Assembly: GCF_003058325.1 (NCBI RefSeq)
Contig: NZ_CP028843.1
Location: 859,501 to 923,500, forward strand
Length of the DNA: 64,000 nucleotides
Source of the DNA: Methylobacterium currus
Lineage (GTDB): Bacteria > Pseudomonadota > Alphaproteobacteria > Rhizobiales > Beijerinckiaceae
Reading direction: 5' to 3'
Under the pieces are notes generated by a model. It worked only from the letters and a program-made list of their open reading frames with translations, did no database searches and was not told the DNA's origin. Below, one piece after another: positions 20,424 through 31,001 of this stretch (positions are counted from its first letter, which is position 1; each line of letters starts with the position of its first letter). The position numbers were made by a program, and so were the translations under genes.

Positions 20424-21983
20424 CTACTTCTCCACCCGGCTCGGATTTTTCAGCTGCCCATAGACCACGCCCGCGAAGGTGCCGATCGCCGTCGGCCAGT
20501 CGAGCCCGGCCGCATTGCGGTCGGCTGCCTGGCAGTAGGTGGCGGTCAGCCCGTTGACGAGGGAGGCGGAGTCGGCCTGCGGGGCGGCCTGGCGCACGGC
20601 CGGGAGCAGGGTGGCGACGCGGGGCAGCATCTGCTCGGCCTTGAGGTCCTTGAGCTGGCCCGCCGCATCCGCAGCTTTCAGCGCATCGGCCAAGGTGCTG
20701 TCCTTCACCGTCTCGCAGGGCGCGTTGCCGGCGAGCATCGTCTGCGTCTCGGCCCTGAGCGTCGCCACCTGTCCGGGCTCGGCGGTCGGCGGGGCCTGGT
20801 TGCCGAAGGTCTGGCGGACATAGTTCGTTACCGCCGCGATCTCCGCATCGGACATGCCGACGCCGACCGCCGGCATGGCGGCGTACTCGCCCTTGGCGTC
20901 GAGGCCGCCGAGGATCACCCGGATCACCGTCTCGGGGCCCTTGGCCAGCACCGCGCCGTTGCCGGCGAGGGGCGGGATCGCGCCGGGCTGGCCCTGGCCG
21001 TCCGGCCGGTGGCAGGCGACGCAGCGGTTGAGATAGGTATCGGCGCCCGGCGCGGTCGAGGCCTGTTTGAAGTCGGACGTCACGTCGGGCGTGTAGGTCG
21101 GCTTGGGTGCGAGCGTCTTGAGATAGACGGCGATGGCGCGCACGTCGCCGTCGGTCATCTTGCTCAGGCTCTCCTCGATCACCTGGCGCATCGGCCCGGC
21201 GACGACGCCGGCGCGGCCCGGGGCGGCGCCGGTCTTGAGATAGGTGAAGAGCTGGTCCTCGCTCCACTTGCCGAGGCCCTGGTTGTCGTCGCCCGACAGG
21301 TTCGGGGCGTACCAGCCGTCGATGGTGCCGCCCTCCAGATAGCCGCTCCACTGCGAGGCCCCGACGAGCTTGCTGCCGTTGTGGCAGGCGCCGCAATGGC
21401 CCGGCCCCTCGACCAGGTAGGCGCCGCGATTGACCTCCTCGCTCGCCTTCGGATCGGGCTTGAAGCGCCCTTCCGTGAAGAAGGCGAGGCGCCAGGCGAG
21501 CAGCCCGTCGCGGATGCTGAACGGGAAGGCGATGTCGGCGGGCTTGCGCGGCGCGTTCACCGGTTCGAGCGAGAACAGGTAGGCTTTGACCGCCCGCACG
21601 TCGTCGTCGGTCAGGCGGGTGTACCAGGGGAACGGAAAAGCCGGATAGAGATAGCTGCCGTTCTTGGTGATGCCCTGGTGCATCGCCTTTCTGAAGTCGT
21701 CGTCGCTCCAGTTGCCGATGCCGGTTTCCTTGTCGGGAGTGATGTTCGGCGTCGCGAGCTTGCCGATGCCGCCCGGGAAGGTGATGTAAAGCCCGCCCGC
21801 ATAGGGCTTGCCGCCGGGCGCCGTGTGGCAGGCGACGCAATCGCCGGCCGTCGCGAGGTAGCGGCCCTATTCGACGAGGTCGGAGGTGGCCGGCTGCGCC
21901 AGCGCCGTGCCGGCCGCGAGGGCGAGCGCGCTGGAGCCGAGCAGGGCCGTGATCTGTCCTCGGGTGACGGGCTTGCGACGCAT
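20424..21983 (-). pseudogene. Trihaem cytochrome c, broken by in-frame amber codon
   Basis: Read from ATG 21983 (strong GGAGGAAG site), this would be a 519-residue periplasmic cytochrome. It has a signal peptide (L-A-L-A-A-G-T-A-L-A-Q) and three haem sites: C-V-A-C-H (about Cys49), C-G-A-C-H and C-V-A-C-H. The layout resembles the cytochrome subunit of membrane alcohol/gluconate-type dehydrogenases, plus an unusual haem-free tail of about 110 residues. Codon 39 is TAG (21867-21869), between L-V-E and G-R-Y-L-A-T-A-G-D-C; the frame is otherwise intact on both sides. A CAG-to-TAG change explains it. An internal ATG (21683) would lose the signal and first haem. A recent nonsense mutation, sequencing error or read-through are the options. 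Confidence 0.8.
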
Positions 21984-22001
21984 GTGGCTTCCTCCAAGAG
22001 G

Positions 22002-22271
22002 TTATGGGGCGGCGGAGCGAAGCCGCAGCCAGAGATCGGCGACATGGGCGGCGCCCGCCCCCGCGAGCGCGGCGGCGAGCCAGTATCCGGGCGCGCCCGC
22101 GAGCACGGCTCGCAGGGCCAGCATCAGGCAGGCGCCCGAGGCGAGGTTGACGAGGAGCGGCCCCCGCCCCGGCCCGCCCCGGCGGCGCCACAGGGCGAGC
22201 AGGGCGGCTTCCGCGGCAACGATCAGCAGCGCGACGTCGACGATGTGGCTGCTGGCGAGGAGGTCCGGCAC
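22002..22271 (-). CDS. 89-residue hydrophobic membrane protein
   Basis: GTG 22271 follows AGGAGG. The product has about three hydrophobic segments (residues 8-26, 37-58 and 62-80) with an Arg/Gly-rich loop (W-R-R-R-G-G-P-G-R-G). No family is recognised. It lies 18 bases upstream of the cytochrome pseudogene on the same strand and was probably in an operon with it, so it may be a membrane partner of that cytochrome, now perhaps orphaned. A DUF of unknown function is likely. Confidence 0.6.
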   Translation of the reverse strand: MPDLLASSHIVDVALLIVAAEAALLALWRRRGGPGRGPLLVNLASGACLMLALRAVLAGAPGYWLAAALAGAGAAHVADLWLRLRSAAP

Positions 22272-22461
22272 GCGTCAATCCTCCTGATCGCATCGATGAT
22301 GCACAGTCGAACGGGGAGATCACTTAACAGACGTGAGAGTCCAGCTCTGCAAACTCGGGACATAGGGTGGCGTTCGCCAAAATCGCCCCACGGTTCACGA
22401 TGTCGCATCTGCGTCGATCCGGTCCCGGGCAATCCGATTTTTCGCGAGGCAAGACGTGAGT

Positions 22462-22478
22462 ATCACAGCAGGTGTGAT
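22462..22478. promoter_or_regulatory. Inverted repeat ATCACA-N5-TGTGAT
   Basis: Perfect 6-base arms with a 5-base spacer in the 245-base gap between the 89-residue gene and the tspO end. It could be an operator for the minus-strand cytochrome operon. No known regulator motif matches with confidence. Confidence 0.35.
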
Positions 22479-22516
22479 CCGCCTGAACAGGGCCCGCGGA
22501 TGCTGCGCGAGACCGG

Positions 22517-23005
22517 TCAGAACGGCCCGTTCAGCCGCACGATCGACCAGTTGAGCATCGCCGCAGTCCCGACCCAGACGAGATACGGCGCGAGAAGCAG
22601 CGCTCCGAGACCGGAATGCCGCCCGACCGCCAGGATGAGCAAGGCCACCGAGAGCCACAGGGCCACGACCTCGATCAGCGCCCAGTCCGGCCGTTGCAGG
22701 CGGAAGAACACGCCGCTCCAGGCGATGTTGAGGACCCCGTTCACCGCGAAGGCGGCGAGCAGCCAGAATCGTTCCGCGCCCTCCGGCGCCGCGTTCCAGG
22801 CCAGCACGCCGGCGATGGCGGTGAGGGTGAAGATGGTGGTCCAGACCGGGCCGAAGGCCCAGTCGGGCGGCTTCCAGGACGGCACCCGCAAGGAGCGGTA
22901 CCAGGGGCCGAGCGTGGTGAGCCAGGCGCCCGCCGCCGCCACCACGATGGCCGAGACCGCCGCCACCACGATCGGGCCCCAGCGCCCGCCGAGAGACTCG
23001 ATCAC
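22517..23005 (-). CDS. tspO: Tryptophan-rich sensory protein TspO/MBR
   Basis: A 162-residue, five-span membrane protein of the TspO/peripheral-benzodiazepine-receptor family. Motifs include W-Y-R-S-L-R-V-P-S-W-K-P-P-D-W-A-F-G-P-V-W-T, A-W-N-A-A-P near the third span, N-I-A-W-S-G-V-F-F and a final A-x-x-L-N-W-S-I-V-R-L-N. In Rhodobacter TspO binds tetrapyrroles and represses photopigment genes in oxygen. The GTG start overlaps the bchP stop (GTGA), so it is made with the last enzymes of bacteriochlorophyll synthesis. Confidence 0.93.
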   Translation of the reverse strand: MIESLGGRWGPIVVAAVSAIVVAAAGAWLTTLGPWYRSLRVPSWKPPDWAFGPVWTTIFTLTAIAGVLAWNAAPEGAERFWLLAAFAVNGVLNIAWSGVFFRLQRPDWALIEVVALWLSVALLILAVGRHSGLGALLLAPYLVWVGTAAMLNWSIVRLNGPF

Positions 23006-24186
23006 GGCGACACCCAGCGGAAGAGGTGGGCGAGATCCTTGAAGAAGATCCGCGCATGCGCGGCGGGTTTCGCCCGCACCAGCTCCTTGTTCATGTAGGC
23101 GTCCCAGGTGAGCGACTGCACGTCGGGGTCGCGGCAGATGCTGACGAAGCGCTCGCGCAGTGAGTCGTTTCGGTACCAGACGCCCTGCATCAGCCGCAGG
23201 ATCCAGAACACGCGGCCGTGCGCATTGAGGAAGCGGCGCCGCGCTTGGCCCAAGGCGCGCGGGTTGCCGGTGGCGAGGAAGTCGTGCGCAGCCTCCGCGG
23301 CGAGCCGCCCGCCGAACATCGCGTAGTAGATGCCCTCGCCCGAGGCCGGGGCGACGAGGCCGGCGGCGTCCCCGGTGAGCAGCACGTCGCGGCCGTTATC
23401 GAAGCGGGAGAGCGGCTTGAGCGGCAGCGGCGCGCCCTCGCGGCGGACCGTCTCGCCGAGGTCGAGCCCGGTCGCGGCGCGCAAGCGACCCACCGCACCG
23501 CGCAGCGAGAACCCCTTCCGGGCGCTGCCGGTGCCGATGCTGAGCGTGTCGCCGTGCGGGAAGATCCAGGCGTAGAAGTCCGGCGAGAGGACGCCCTGGT
23601 AGTAGACGTCGCAGCGCGTCGCCTCGATGGCGCCTGCGCCGGCCGGCGGCGTGCGCACGATCTCGTGGTAGGCGAAGACCTGCCGCATCCGGGCATGGGC
23701 CGGGATCTCCTGGCGTCCCACCGCCGAGTTGGCGCCGTCCGCCCCGATGACGAGGCGGGCGCGGATCCGCGTCTCGCCGCCGTCCGCGTCGCGGTAATGG
23801 ACCGTGACCGGGCCGCGATCCGCGCGGGTGAGGCGCAGATAGGTGCCGGTCACCCGCTCGGCGCCGGCGAGGGCGGCGCGCACCCGCAGCCACTCGTCGA
23901 AAGGCCCGCGATCGACCATGCCGACGAACCCCTCGCCGACCGGCATGTCCACCGCGCGGTCCCGCGGTGAGACCATGCGGGCGGAGCGGATCTTGGCCAC
24001 CAGCAGCTCGTCGGGGATGGCGAAGTCGCGGATCAGGCGGGGCGGGATGGCGCCGCCGCAGGGCTTGATGCGGCCGGCCCGGTCGAGCAGCACGACCCGC
24101 CGCCCGAGCCGCGCCAGATCGGTCGCTGCCGTCGCCCCGGACGGTCCCCCTCCCACCACCACCGCGTCGACGATGCCCTCGTCCAT
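23002..24186 (-). CDS. bchP: Geranylgeranyl reductase
   Basis: A 394-residue flavoprotein that reduces the geranylgeranyl tail of bacteriochlorophyll to phytyl in three steps. The FAD motif V-V-V-G-G-G-P-S-G-A-T-A-A is at residues 9-21; other blocks are K-P-C-G-G-A-I-P-P, V-I-G-A-D-G-A-N-S-A-V-G and L-L-T-G-D-A-A-G-L-V-A-P-A-S-G-E-G-I-Y-Y-A-M. ATG 24186 follows a CCGGAGG site. It lies 46 bases after the PucC-like gene and overlaps tspO. Confidence 0.95.
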   Translation of the reverse strand: MDEGIVDAVVVGGGPSGATAATDLARLGRRVVLLDRAGRIKPCGGAIPPRLIRDFAIPDELLVAKIRSARMVSPRDRAVDMPVGEGFVGMVDRGPFDEWLRVRAALAGAERVTGTYLRLTRADRGPVTVHYRDADGGETRIRARLVIGADGANSAVGRQEIPAHARMRQVFAYHEIVRTPPAGAGAIEATRCDVYYQGVLSPDFYAWIFPHGDTLSIGTGSARKGFSLRGAVGRLRAATGLDLGETVRREGAPLPLKPLSRFDNGRDVLLTGDAAGLVAPASGEGIYYAMFGGRLAAEAAHDFLATGNPRALGQARRRFLNAHGRVFWILRLMQGVWYRNDSLRERFVSICRDPDVQSLTWDAYMNKELVRAKPAAHARIFFKDLAHLFRWVSP

Positions 24187-24232
24187 GGCCGTGCCTCCGG
24201 GTTGTCCGGCCCGGGTACGGCCGGATTCTGGT

Positions 24233-25567
24233 TCAGACGGCATGCCGTACCGACAGCGTCTCGATCGCCCGCGCCTTCCGCTCCGGCCGCCCGATCCGGT
24301 AGGCCAGCCCGGCGGCGACCAGGAACAGCGCCGCCTCGGTGACGAACACCGCCGCATAGGCCGGCACCACGGTGCCGAAGGCGAGGCGCGCGAGGTCGAC
24401 CCCCGCCGCGCCGAGGAAGCCGCCGAGCCCGAAGGCGAGCCCCTGCGCCGCGCCCCACACCCCCATGCGGGTTCCGTGGCGGCTCTCGCCGTCGGGCGCG
24501 CCGCCGCTGCCGGCGAGCGCCATCATCTGGCCGATCGCCGCTACCGCGAAGATGCCGTTGAACAGGCCGAGCCCGACCACGCACGGACGCAAGGGGGTGC
24601 CGGGCCCGGCGAAGCCGCAGGCCGCGATCGCCACGAGGGATGCGGCCGAGCCGAGGCAGCCGGTGACGGTCCACAGCCGCAAGGACGCGAGGGCCCCGCG
24701 CCCGTTGGCGGTGACGAGGGCCACGAACACCATGCCGGCAAGGACGCCGCCGTTCTGGAGGCCCGAGAGCTTGGTGGTCGCGCCCGGCGACAGCGCGAAG
24801 ACGAGGCCGGCGAAGGGTTCGAGGATCAGCTCCTGGGCGCTGTAGGCGAGCATCGCCAGGAAGACGAAGACCGTGAAGCGGCGCGCCTCCGGCTCGGCCC
24901 AGACCTCGGCGAGCACGCGCGCGAAGGGCCCGGCCGGCGGGGCTTGAGCGGGAACGGGGGGCCGGGCCGGCTCGACGCGCCATAGGGCCGCGACCGCCAC
25001 CAGGAAGGCGATCAGCGAGACGCCGCTCGACACCGCGACGAGGCGGTCACCCGAGAACGGGTCGAGGAGGTGCCCGGCGGTCGGCGCGGTGACGACGAAG
25101 CCGGCGATCATCATGATCCAGACGATCGTCGCGGCGGCACCCCGGCGGTGGGGCGCGACCCCGGTGGAGAGCAGGACGAGGAGCGAGGTGCCGGCCGCCC
25201 CGACCCCGATGCCGACGGCGAGGAAGGACACGACGAGGAGCCCGTAGCCCGCCGCTGCCTGCGTCGCCACGAGCGCCGTGCCGAGGGCGGCGCCGGCGCC
25301 GCCAAGGGCGAGCAGCGCCATGCCGCCGACGATCCAGGGCGTGCGTCGGCGGCCGAGATCCGAGCCGTAGCCCCAGCGCGGGCGCAGCACCTGCACCGCG
25401 TAGTGAAGCGCCACCAGCCCGCCGGGCAGGGCGGCCGGCAGCGCCAGCTCCACCACCATCACGCGGTTGAGGGTCGAGGTGATCAGCACCACGATGGCGC
25501 CGAGCGCGGTCTGGACGAGGCCGAGGCGGACGATGGTGCCCCAGCCGAAGGAGGCCGGGCCGCTCAT
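24233..25567 (-). CDS. BCH/PucC-family major facilitator protein
   Basis: A 444-residue, twelve-span protein of the BCH1/PucC branch of the major facilitator superfamily, thought to help assemble antenna complexes or deliver pigment. Family markers are L-x-T-S-T-L-N-R-V-M-V-V-E-L near span 1, P-R-W-G-Y-G-S-D-x-G-R-R-R-T-P-W-I after span 2, and A-Q-E-L-I-L-E-P-F-A-G-L-V-F at mid-protein. Between bchG and bchP it matches the ORF428 position of Rhodobacter. It is one of two such proteins here (see lhaA), though no LH2 genes are present. Start overlaps the bchG stop (ATGA). Confidence 0.9.
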   Translation of the reverse strand: MSGPASFGWGTIVRLGLVQTALGAIVVLITSTLNRVMVVELALPAALPGGLVALHYAVQVLRPRWGYGSDLGRRRTPWIVGGMALLALGGAGAALGTALVATQAAAGYGLLVVSFLAVGIGVGAAGTSLLVLLSTGVAPHRRGAAATIVWIMMIAGFVVTAPTAGHLLDPFSGDRLVAVSSGVSLIAFLVAVAALWRVEPARPPVPAQAPPAGPFARVLAEVWAEPEARRFTVFVFLAMLAYSAQELILEPFAGLVFALSPGATTKLSGLQNGGVLAGMVFVALVTANGRGALASLRLWTVTGCLGSAASLVAIAACGFAGPGTPLRPCVVGLGLFNGIFAVAAIGQMMALAGSGGAPDGESRHGTRMGVWGAAQGLAFGLGGFLGAAGVDLARLAFGTVVPAYAAVFVTEAALFLVAAGLAYRIGRPERKARAIETLSVRHAV

Positions 25568-26490
25568 GCGAGGCCCCCGCCGAGGCCGCCTCTCACGGCG
25601 AAGGCCGCGGCGAGCATGCCGAGCACGTAGAGGAGGGTGCCGGTGCCGTTGTACCAAGCGGCGTGAGCGTGCGGATCGGCGAGGAAGCGGCGCATCAGCA
25701 GGCCCTGGCCGGCGAGAAGGGCGGCGACGAGGGCCGCGTGCCAGGGCGCCCCCCAGGCGAGGAGCAGGACCACCACCGCCGCCTGCGGCAAAGCCATGAC
25801 GAGGCAGGCGAGGCGGGCGGCGGGACCTGCGCCGAGCTGGACCGGGAGCGAGCGGATGCCGGTGCGCCGGTCCCCCTCCATCGACTTGAAGTCGTTGAGG
25901 GTCATGATGCCGTGGGCGCCCAGGCTGTAGAGGGCGGCGAGCCCGACGATCCGCCCGTCCGGCAGGGCATCCGCCATCACGGCGGCGCCGGTGAACCAGG
26001 GCAGGCCCTCGTAGCAGAGGCCGCAGGCGGCGTTGCCCCACCAGCCGTCGCGCTTGAGCCTCATCGGCGGCGCGCTGTAGAGCCAGGCGAGGGCGAGCCC
26101 GAAGACGGCGGCACCCAGCACGATCGGACCGAGCAGGGCGGCGACCGACAGCGACAGAAGCGTCCAGGCGAGGGCGACATAGAGGCCCCAGCGGCCCGGG
26201 ATGCGACCCGAGGGGATCGGCCGAAGCGGCTCGTTGATGGCGTCGACGTGCCGGTCGAACCAGTCGTTCGTCGCCTGGCTGGTGGCGCAGACGAGGGGCC
26301 CGGCGAGCAGGATGCCGGCGATCACCAGGGGCCAGCGCCCCTGGACCGCGGCGCCGGACGAGACCACCCCGCAGGCGAAGGCCCACATCGGGGCGAACCA
26401 TGTGATCGGCTTGAGCAGTTCCAGCAGCGCCCGGGGCGCCGGAACCGCCGGGGGCGCGATCAAGGGCTTGGTCAGGGGCTCGGTCGTCAT
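25564..26490 (-). CDS. bchG: Bacteriochlorophyll synthase
   Basis: A 308-residue UbiA-type prenyltransferase that esterifies bacteriochlorophyllide a with geranylgeranyl diphosphate. The Asp-rich site is N-D-W-F-D-R-H-V-D-A-I-N-E-P-x-R-P-I-P-S-G-R; a second conserved block is H-G-I-M-T-L-N-D-F-K-S-x-E-G-D. Seven to nine membrane helices are apparent. It starts at ATG 26490, 30 bases after a PpsR operator, and leads the bchG-pucC-like-bchP-tspO run. Confidence 0.95.
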   Translation of the reverse strand: MTTEPLTKPLIAPPAVPAPRALLELLKPITWFAPMWAFACGVVSSGAAVQGRWPLVIAGILLAGPLVCATSQATNDWFDRHVDAINEPLRPIPSGRIPGRWGLYVALAWTLLSLSVAALLGPIVLGAAVFGLALAWLYSAPPMRLKRDGWWGNAACGLCYEGLPWFTGAAVMADALPDGRIVGLAALYSLGAHGIMTLNDFKSMEGDRRTGIRSLPVQLGAGPAARLACLVMALPQAAVVVLLLAWGAPWHAALVAALLAGQGLLMRRFLADPHAHAAWYNGTGTLLYVLGMLAAAFAVRGGLGGGLA

Positions 26491-26519
26491 GCCGCGAGGG
26501 TGGGACGACCACGGGAAAG

Positions 26520-26537
26520 TGTCAAGCGAGCTTTACA
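26520..26537. promoter_or_regulatory. PpsR operator of bchG
   Basis: TGTCAAGCGAGCTTTACA fits TGT-N12-ACA and lies in the 80-base gap between ppsR and bchG, 30 bases before the bchG start. No second palindrome at the usual 8-base spacing is seen. Confidence 0.82.
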
Positions 26538-26570
26538 CTCCTGTGCATCCCGTCGCGAAGACGTGCGCGC

Positions 26571-28025
26571 TCAGTCCGCGCCGTCCTCCGCCTCCTCCGA
26601 GCCGTCGAGATCGCCGAGGCCGTAGCGGCGCATCTTGGCGTAGAAGCCCTGCCGGCTGAGCCCCAGCATCTCGGCCGCCGAGGCGCGGTTGTCGTGGGTG
26701 ATGCGCAGGGCCGCCTCGATGCACAGCCGCTCGATCAGGTCGGTGGTCTCGCGCACCAGGGCCTTCATCGAGACGCGGCCGACGAGCTCGGTCATGTGCT
26801 CGACCGAGCGCGGCAGCTCGCGCCCGCCCGGGGCTACCGCAGCGACGCGGCGGGGCAGGGCGCGCAGGGTGAAGCCGAAGCAGGGCCGGTCGCCCCCCGG
26901 CACCGAGACCGCCGCGACCTCGACCTCGTCGACGGCGCCGAACTCGCCCCGCACCACGGTGGCGAAATGGCGCACCGAGCCGTGCTCGGAGAGCGTGGTG
27001 AACAGGGCGGCGATCTCGGTGCCCTCGCGACCGAGCCAGCGCTCCAGCGATTCGCCCTTGGCCTGGTGCTCGGTGGCGAGCTGGGCGAGGTCGAGGAAGG
27101 CCGCGTTGGCGCCGATGATGCGCCGGTCGCGGTCGGTGACGACGAAGCCCTCGGGCATCGCCTCGATCACCTCGAGCGCGCCGGAGCGCGGCGCCGCCGG
27201 ATGGGGGGCCGGGTTGAGGGCGGAGAGGCGCACCAGGATGTTCATCCCGGCCTCCTCGCGAAACAGGGTGGCGGAGACCCGCGCCTCGCCGCGCCTCTGG
27301 GCGAGCCGGGCGGTCAGGTCCTCCGCCTGGCCGGTGAGGCGCAGGCCCACGAGCAGCGCCTGGACGGCGCGGGCGCCCTCCGGCTCGAACAGGTCGACGA
27401 GGTCGCGCCCGACGATGCGCTTGACCGCCCGGCCGAGGAGCCGGGCGGCGGCCGGGTTGATCTCGGTGACGCGGCGCGTACCCGCATCGACGATCAGGAT
27501 CGGCTCGCCGGCGAGCTGGAACAGCACCCGGTAGCGGGTCTCGGCGCTGCGCAGGCGGGCATAGTCACGCTCCAGAGCCTGCTGCGATTCGGTCAGGCGC
27601 TGCTGCAGGGCCGACAGCGCCCTGAGATCGCGGCCGATCACGATGATGCGGTCGTCGTCGGGCACGCGGAGCGCCGCGTAGCGGATCGGCACGTCGGCGC
27701 CGCCTTGCGCGGAGGGATGGTTGACCTGGCGCCAGCGGCTGACGGCGCCCGGCGCCGCATCCTCGATCAGGCTCAGCACCTTGGGCCGGCTCTCGACCGT
27801 GACGGTGTCGACCCAGCGCCGGCCGAGCCACCGGTCGCCCGCCTCGTCGGACAGGCCGTCGGCCGTGAAGGCGGCGTCGCGGATCACCCCCGCGCCGTCG
27901 ACGACGAGCGACACGTCGCTGGCGGCAGCGACGAGGCTGCCCGTCATCCGGGGATCGAGGCGGGACACGGCGTCTCGCAGCACCGCGAACGATTCCTTCG
28001 CAGCAGGGCTCAGGGGTCTGTTCAA
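26571..28025 (-). CDS. ppsR: Photopigment repressor PpsR/CrtJ
   Basis: A 484-residue transcription factor that represses bch, crt and antenna genes under oxygen or light. Three PAS-like domains (about residues 25-130, 165-270 and 285-395) are joined by a Gln/Leu-rich helix (A-L-Q-Q-R-L-T-E-S-Q-Q) at about 140-165. The C-terminal FIS-type helix-turn-helix contains N-R-A-S-A-A-E-M-L-G-L-S-R-Q and Y-A-K-M-R-R-Y-G-L. A Cys stands shortly before it (R-L-C-I-E-A-A-L), near where the redox-active Cys of the Rhodobacter protein is described. The furthest possible start is TTG 28025 because a stop lies just upstream; GTG 27983 is an alternative. Its target motif recurs at six or more places in this window. 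Confidence 0.93.
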   Translation of the reverse strand: MNRPLSPAAKESFAVLRDAVSRLDPRMTGSLVAAASDVSLVVDGAGVIRDAAFTADGLSDEAGDRWLGRRWVDTVTVESRPKVLSLIEDAAPGAVSRWRQVNHPSAQGGADVPIRYAALRVPDDDRIIVIGRDLRALSALQQRLTESQQALERDYARLRSAETRYRVLFQLAGEPILIVDAGTRRVTEINPAAARLLGRAVKRIVGRDLVDLFEPEGARAVQALLVGLRLTGQAEDLTARLAQRRGEARVSATLFREEAGMNILVRLSALNPAPHPAAPRSGALEVIEAMPEGFVVTDRDRRIIGANAAFLDLAQLATEHQAKGESLERWLGREGTEIAALFTTLSEHGSVRHFATVVRGEFGAVDEVEVAAVSVPGGDRPCFGFTLRALPRRVAAVAPGGRELPRSVEHMTELVGRVSMKALVRETTDLIERLCIEAALRITHDNRASAAEMLGLSRQGFYAKMRRYGLGDLDGSEEAEDGAD

Positions 28026-28061
28026 GGGTCACCAACACGCCGACCGCATCGAACAGGTCTT

Positions 28062-28949
28062 TCAGCAGGCTCTAATCCGCAGATCAAGCAAGCTTTGTAC
28101 GATTCCGGGCGCATCGCGCGCGTCGTCGACAACCGCGTCGGCGTTGACGAGCCGGATTCGGTCGGGACGGCCGTGGAAGGCGGGACCGCCGACGATCACC
28201 CGCAGGTCGCGGTTGCGCGAGGCGCGCCGCAAGACCGGGACCGCCGCGACCAGCCGGTCGAGGCAGACTTCGCAGGACAAGGACAGGCCGACCGCGTCGA
28301 ACCACTCGGCGCGCAGGCGCTCGAGCGCGTCGGCGAGGTGGGTGTCGAAGCGCGTCGTCACTTCCCAGCCGGCCTCGGCGAAGAAATGGGCCGCCAGCGT
28401 CAGCCCGAACGTGTGGGTCTCGCCCGGCGCCGGCACCAGCAGGACCCGCCGGCTCGCCGGATCGACCGGCCGCAGGTCGAGGCAGAGCGTTTCCAGGTCG
28501 TGGACGAGGCGGCGCAGCCGCGCCATCGCGGTCGTCACCTGGACGAAATCGCAGGCATCCTCCTCCCACAGCCGGCCGATATGCCGGGCCGTGGGCGCCA
28601 GGAGGCCGGTCAGCACCTCCTCGAGGGTCATGCCCTCCTCGATCAGGGCGCGGATCTCCGCCAACACGTCGTGGTCCTGCGGCAGCAGCAGCAGGGTGCC
28701 GAGACGGCCGATGTCGTCGGTCCCGCTCAGGCGGGCTGGAAGAGCGCGCGGCTTGCGCTCGCCGCGATGAGCGAGCATCAGCCGAGGAATGATCTCGGCT
28801 TCGACGACCTGCGCGAGATCGTCCCGCCAGCGAACGTGCCGATGTACTCCCCCGCAGTGTCTGTCGAGGGAAGACCGATCGCGAAACCCGCGGTCACGGG
28901 GACTGGTCCTGTTTCCGGGCAAGGTGCCGGACTGTGCTTGATCTCCCAC
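28062..28949 (-). CDS. aerR: AerR/PpaA-type B12-binding antirepressor
   Basis: About 295 residues. The core holds V-V-E-A-E-I-I-P-R-L-M-L-A-H-R, the helical V-L-T-G-L-L-A-P-T-A-R-x-I-G-x-L-W-E-E-D block, and a cobalamin-binding Rossmann domain with G-E-T-H-T-F-G (an E-x-H-x-x-G variant of D-x-H-x-x-G) and V-G-G-P-A-F at the end. AerR-type proteins bind B12 in the light and relieve PpsR repression. It lies 36 bases upstream of ppsR on the same strand, the usual pairing. The start is uncertain: GTG 28949 has GGGGAG five bases before it, but GTG 28955 and an ATG at 29039 are in frame. The residues before the core are Arg-rich and look unconserved. Confidence 0.82.
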   Translation of the reverse strand: MGDQAQSGTLPGNRTSPRDRGFRDRSSLDRHCGGVHRHVRWRDDLAQVVEAEIIPRLMLAHRGERKPRALPARLSGTDDIGRLGTLLLLPQDHDVLAEIRALIEEGMTLEEVLTGLLAPTARHIGRLWEEDACDFVQVTTAMARLRRLVHDLETLCLDLRPVDPASRRVLLVPAPGETHTFGLTLAAHFFAEAGWEVTTRFDTHLADALERLRAEWFDAVGLSLSCEVCLDRLVAAVPVLRRASRNRDLRVIVGGPAFHGRPDRIRLVNADAVVDDARDAPGIVQSLLDLRIRAC

Positions 28950-29123
28950 CGGCACCTCCCCGATGCTCAGGAAAATCGAGTTTTCTCGACCTTGTGTCGG
29001 GTATTCTACCTTGGGAGCGCCGTAATGGGGCGGCGTCATCCGGATTCATTCTAGGATACAGGCTCGGCGTTCGGCCGCAAGACGCATTCGTGAGAGGCTC
29101 CCCGGAATGTCATCGTTCCTAAC

Positions 29124-30997
<1,874 letters not shown>

Positions 30998-31001
30998 CGC
31001 G

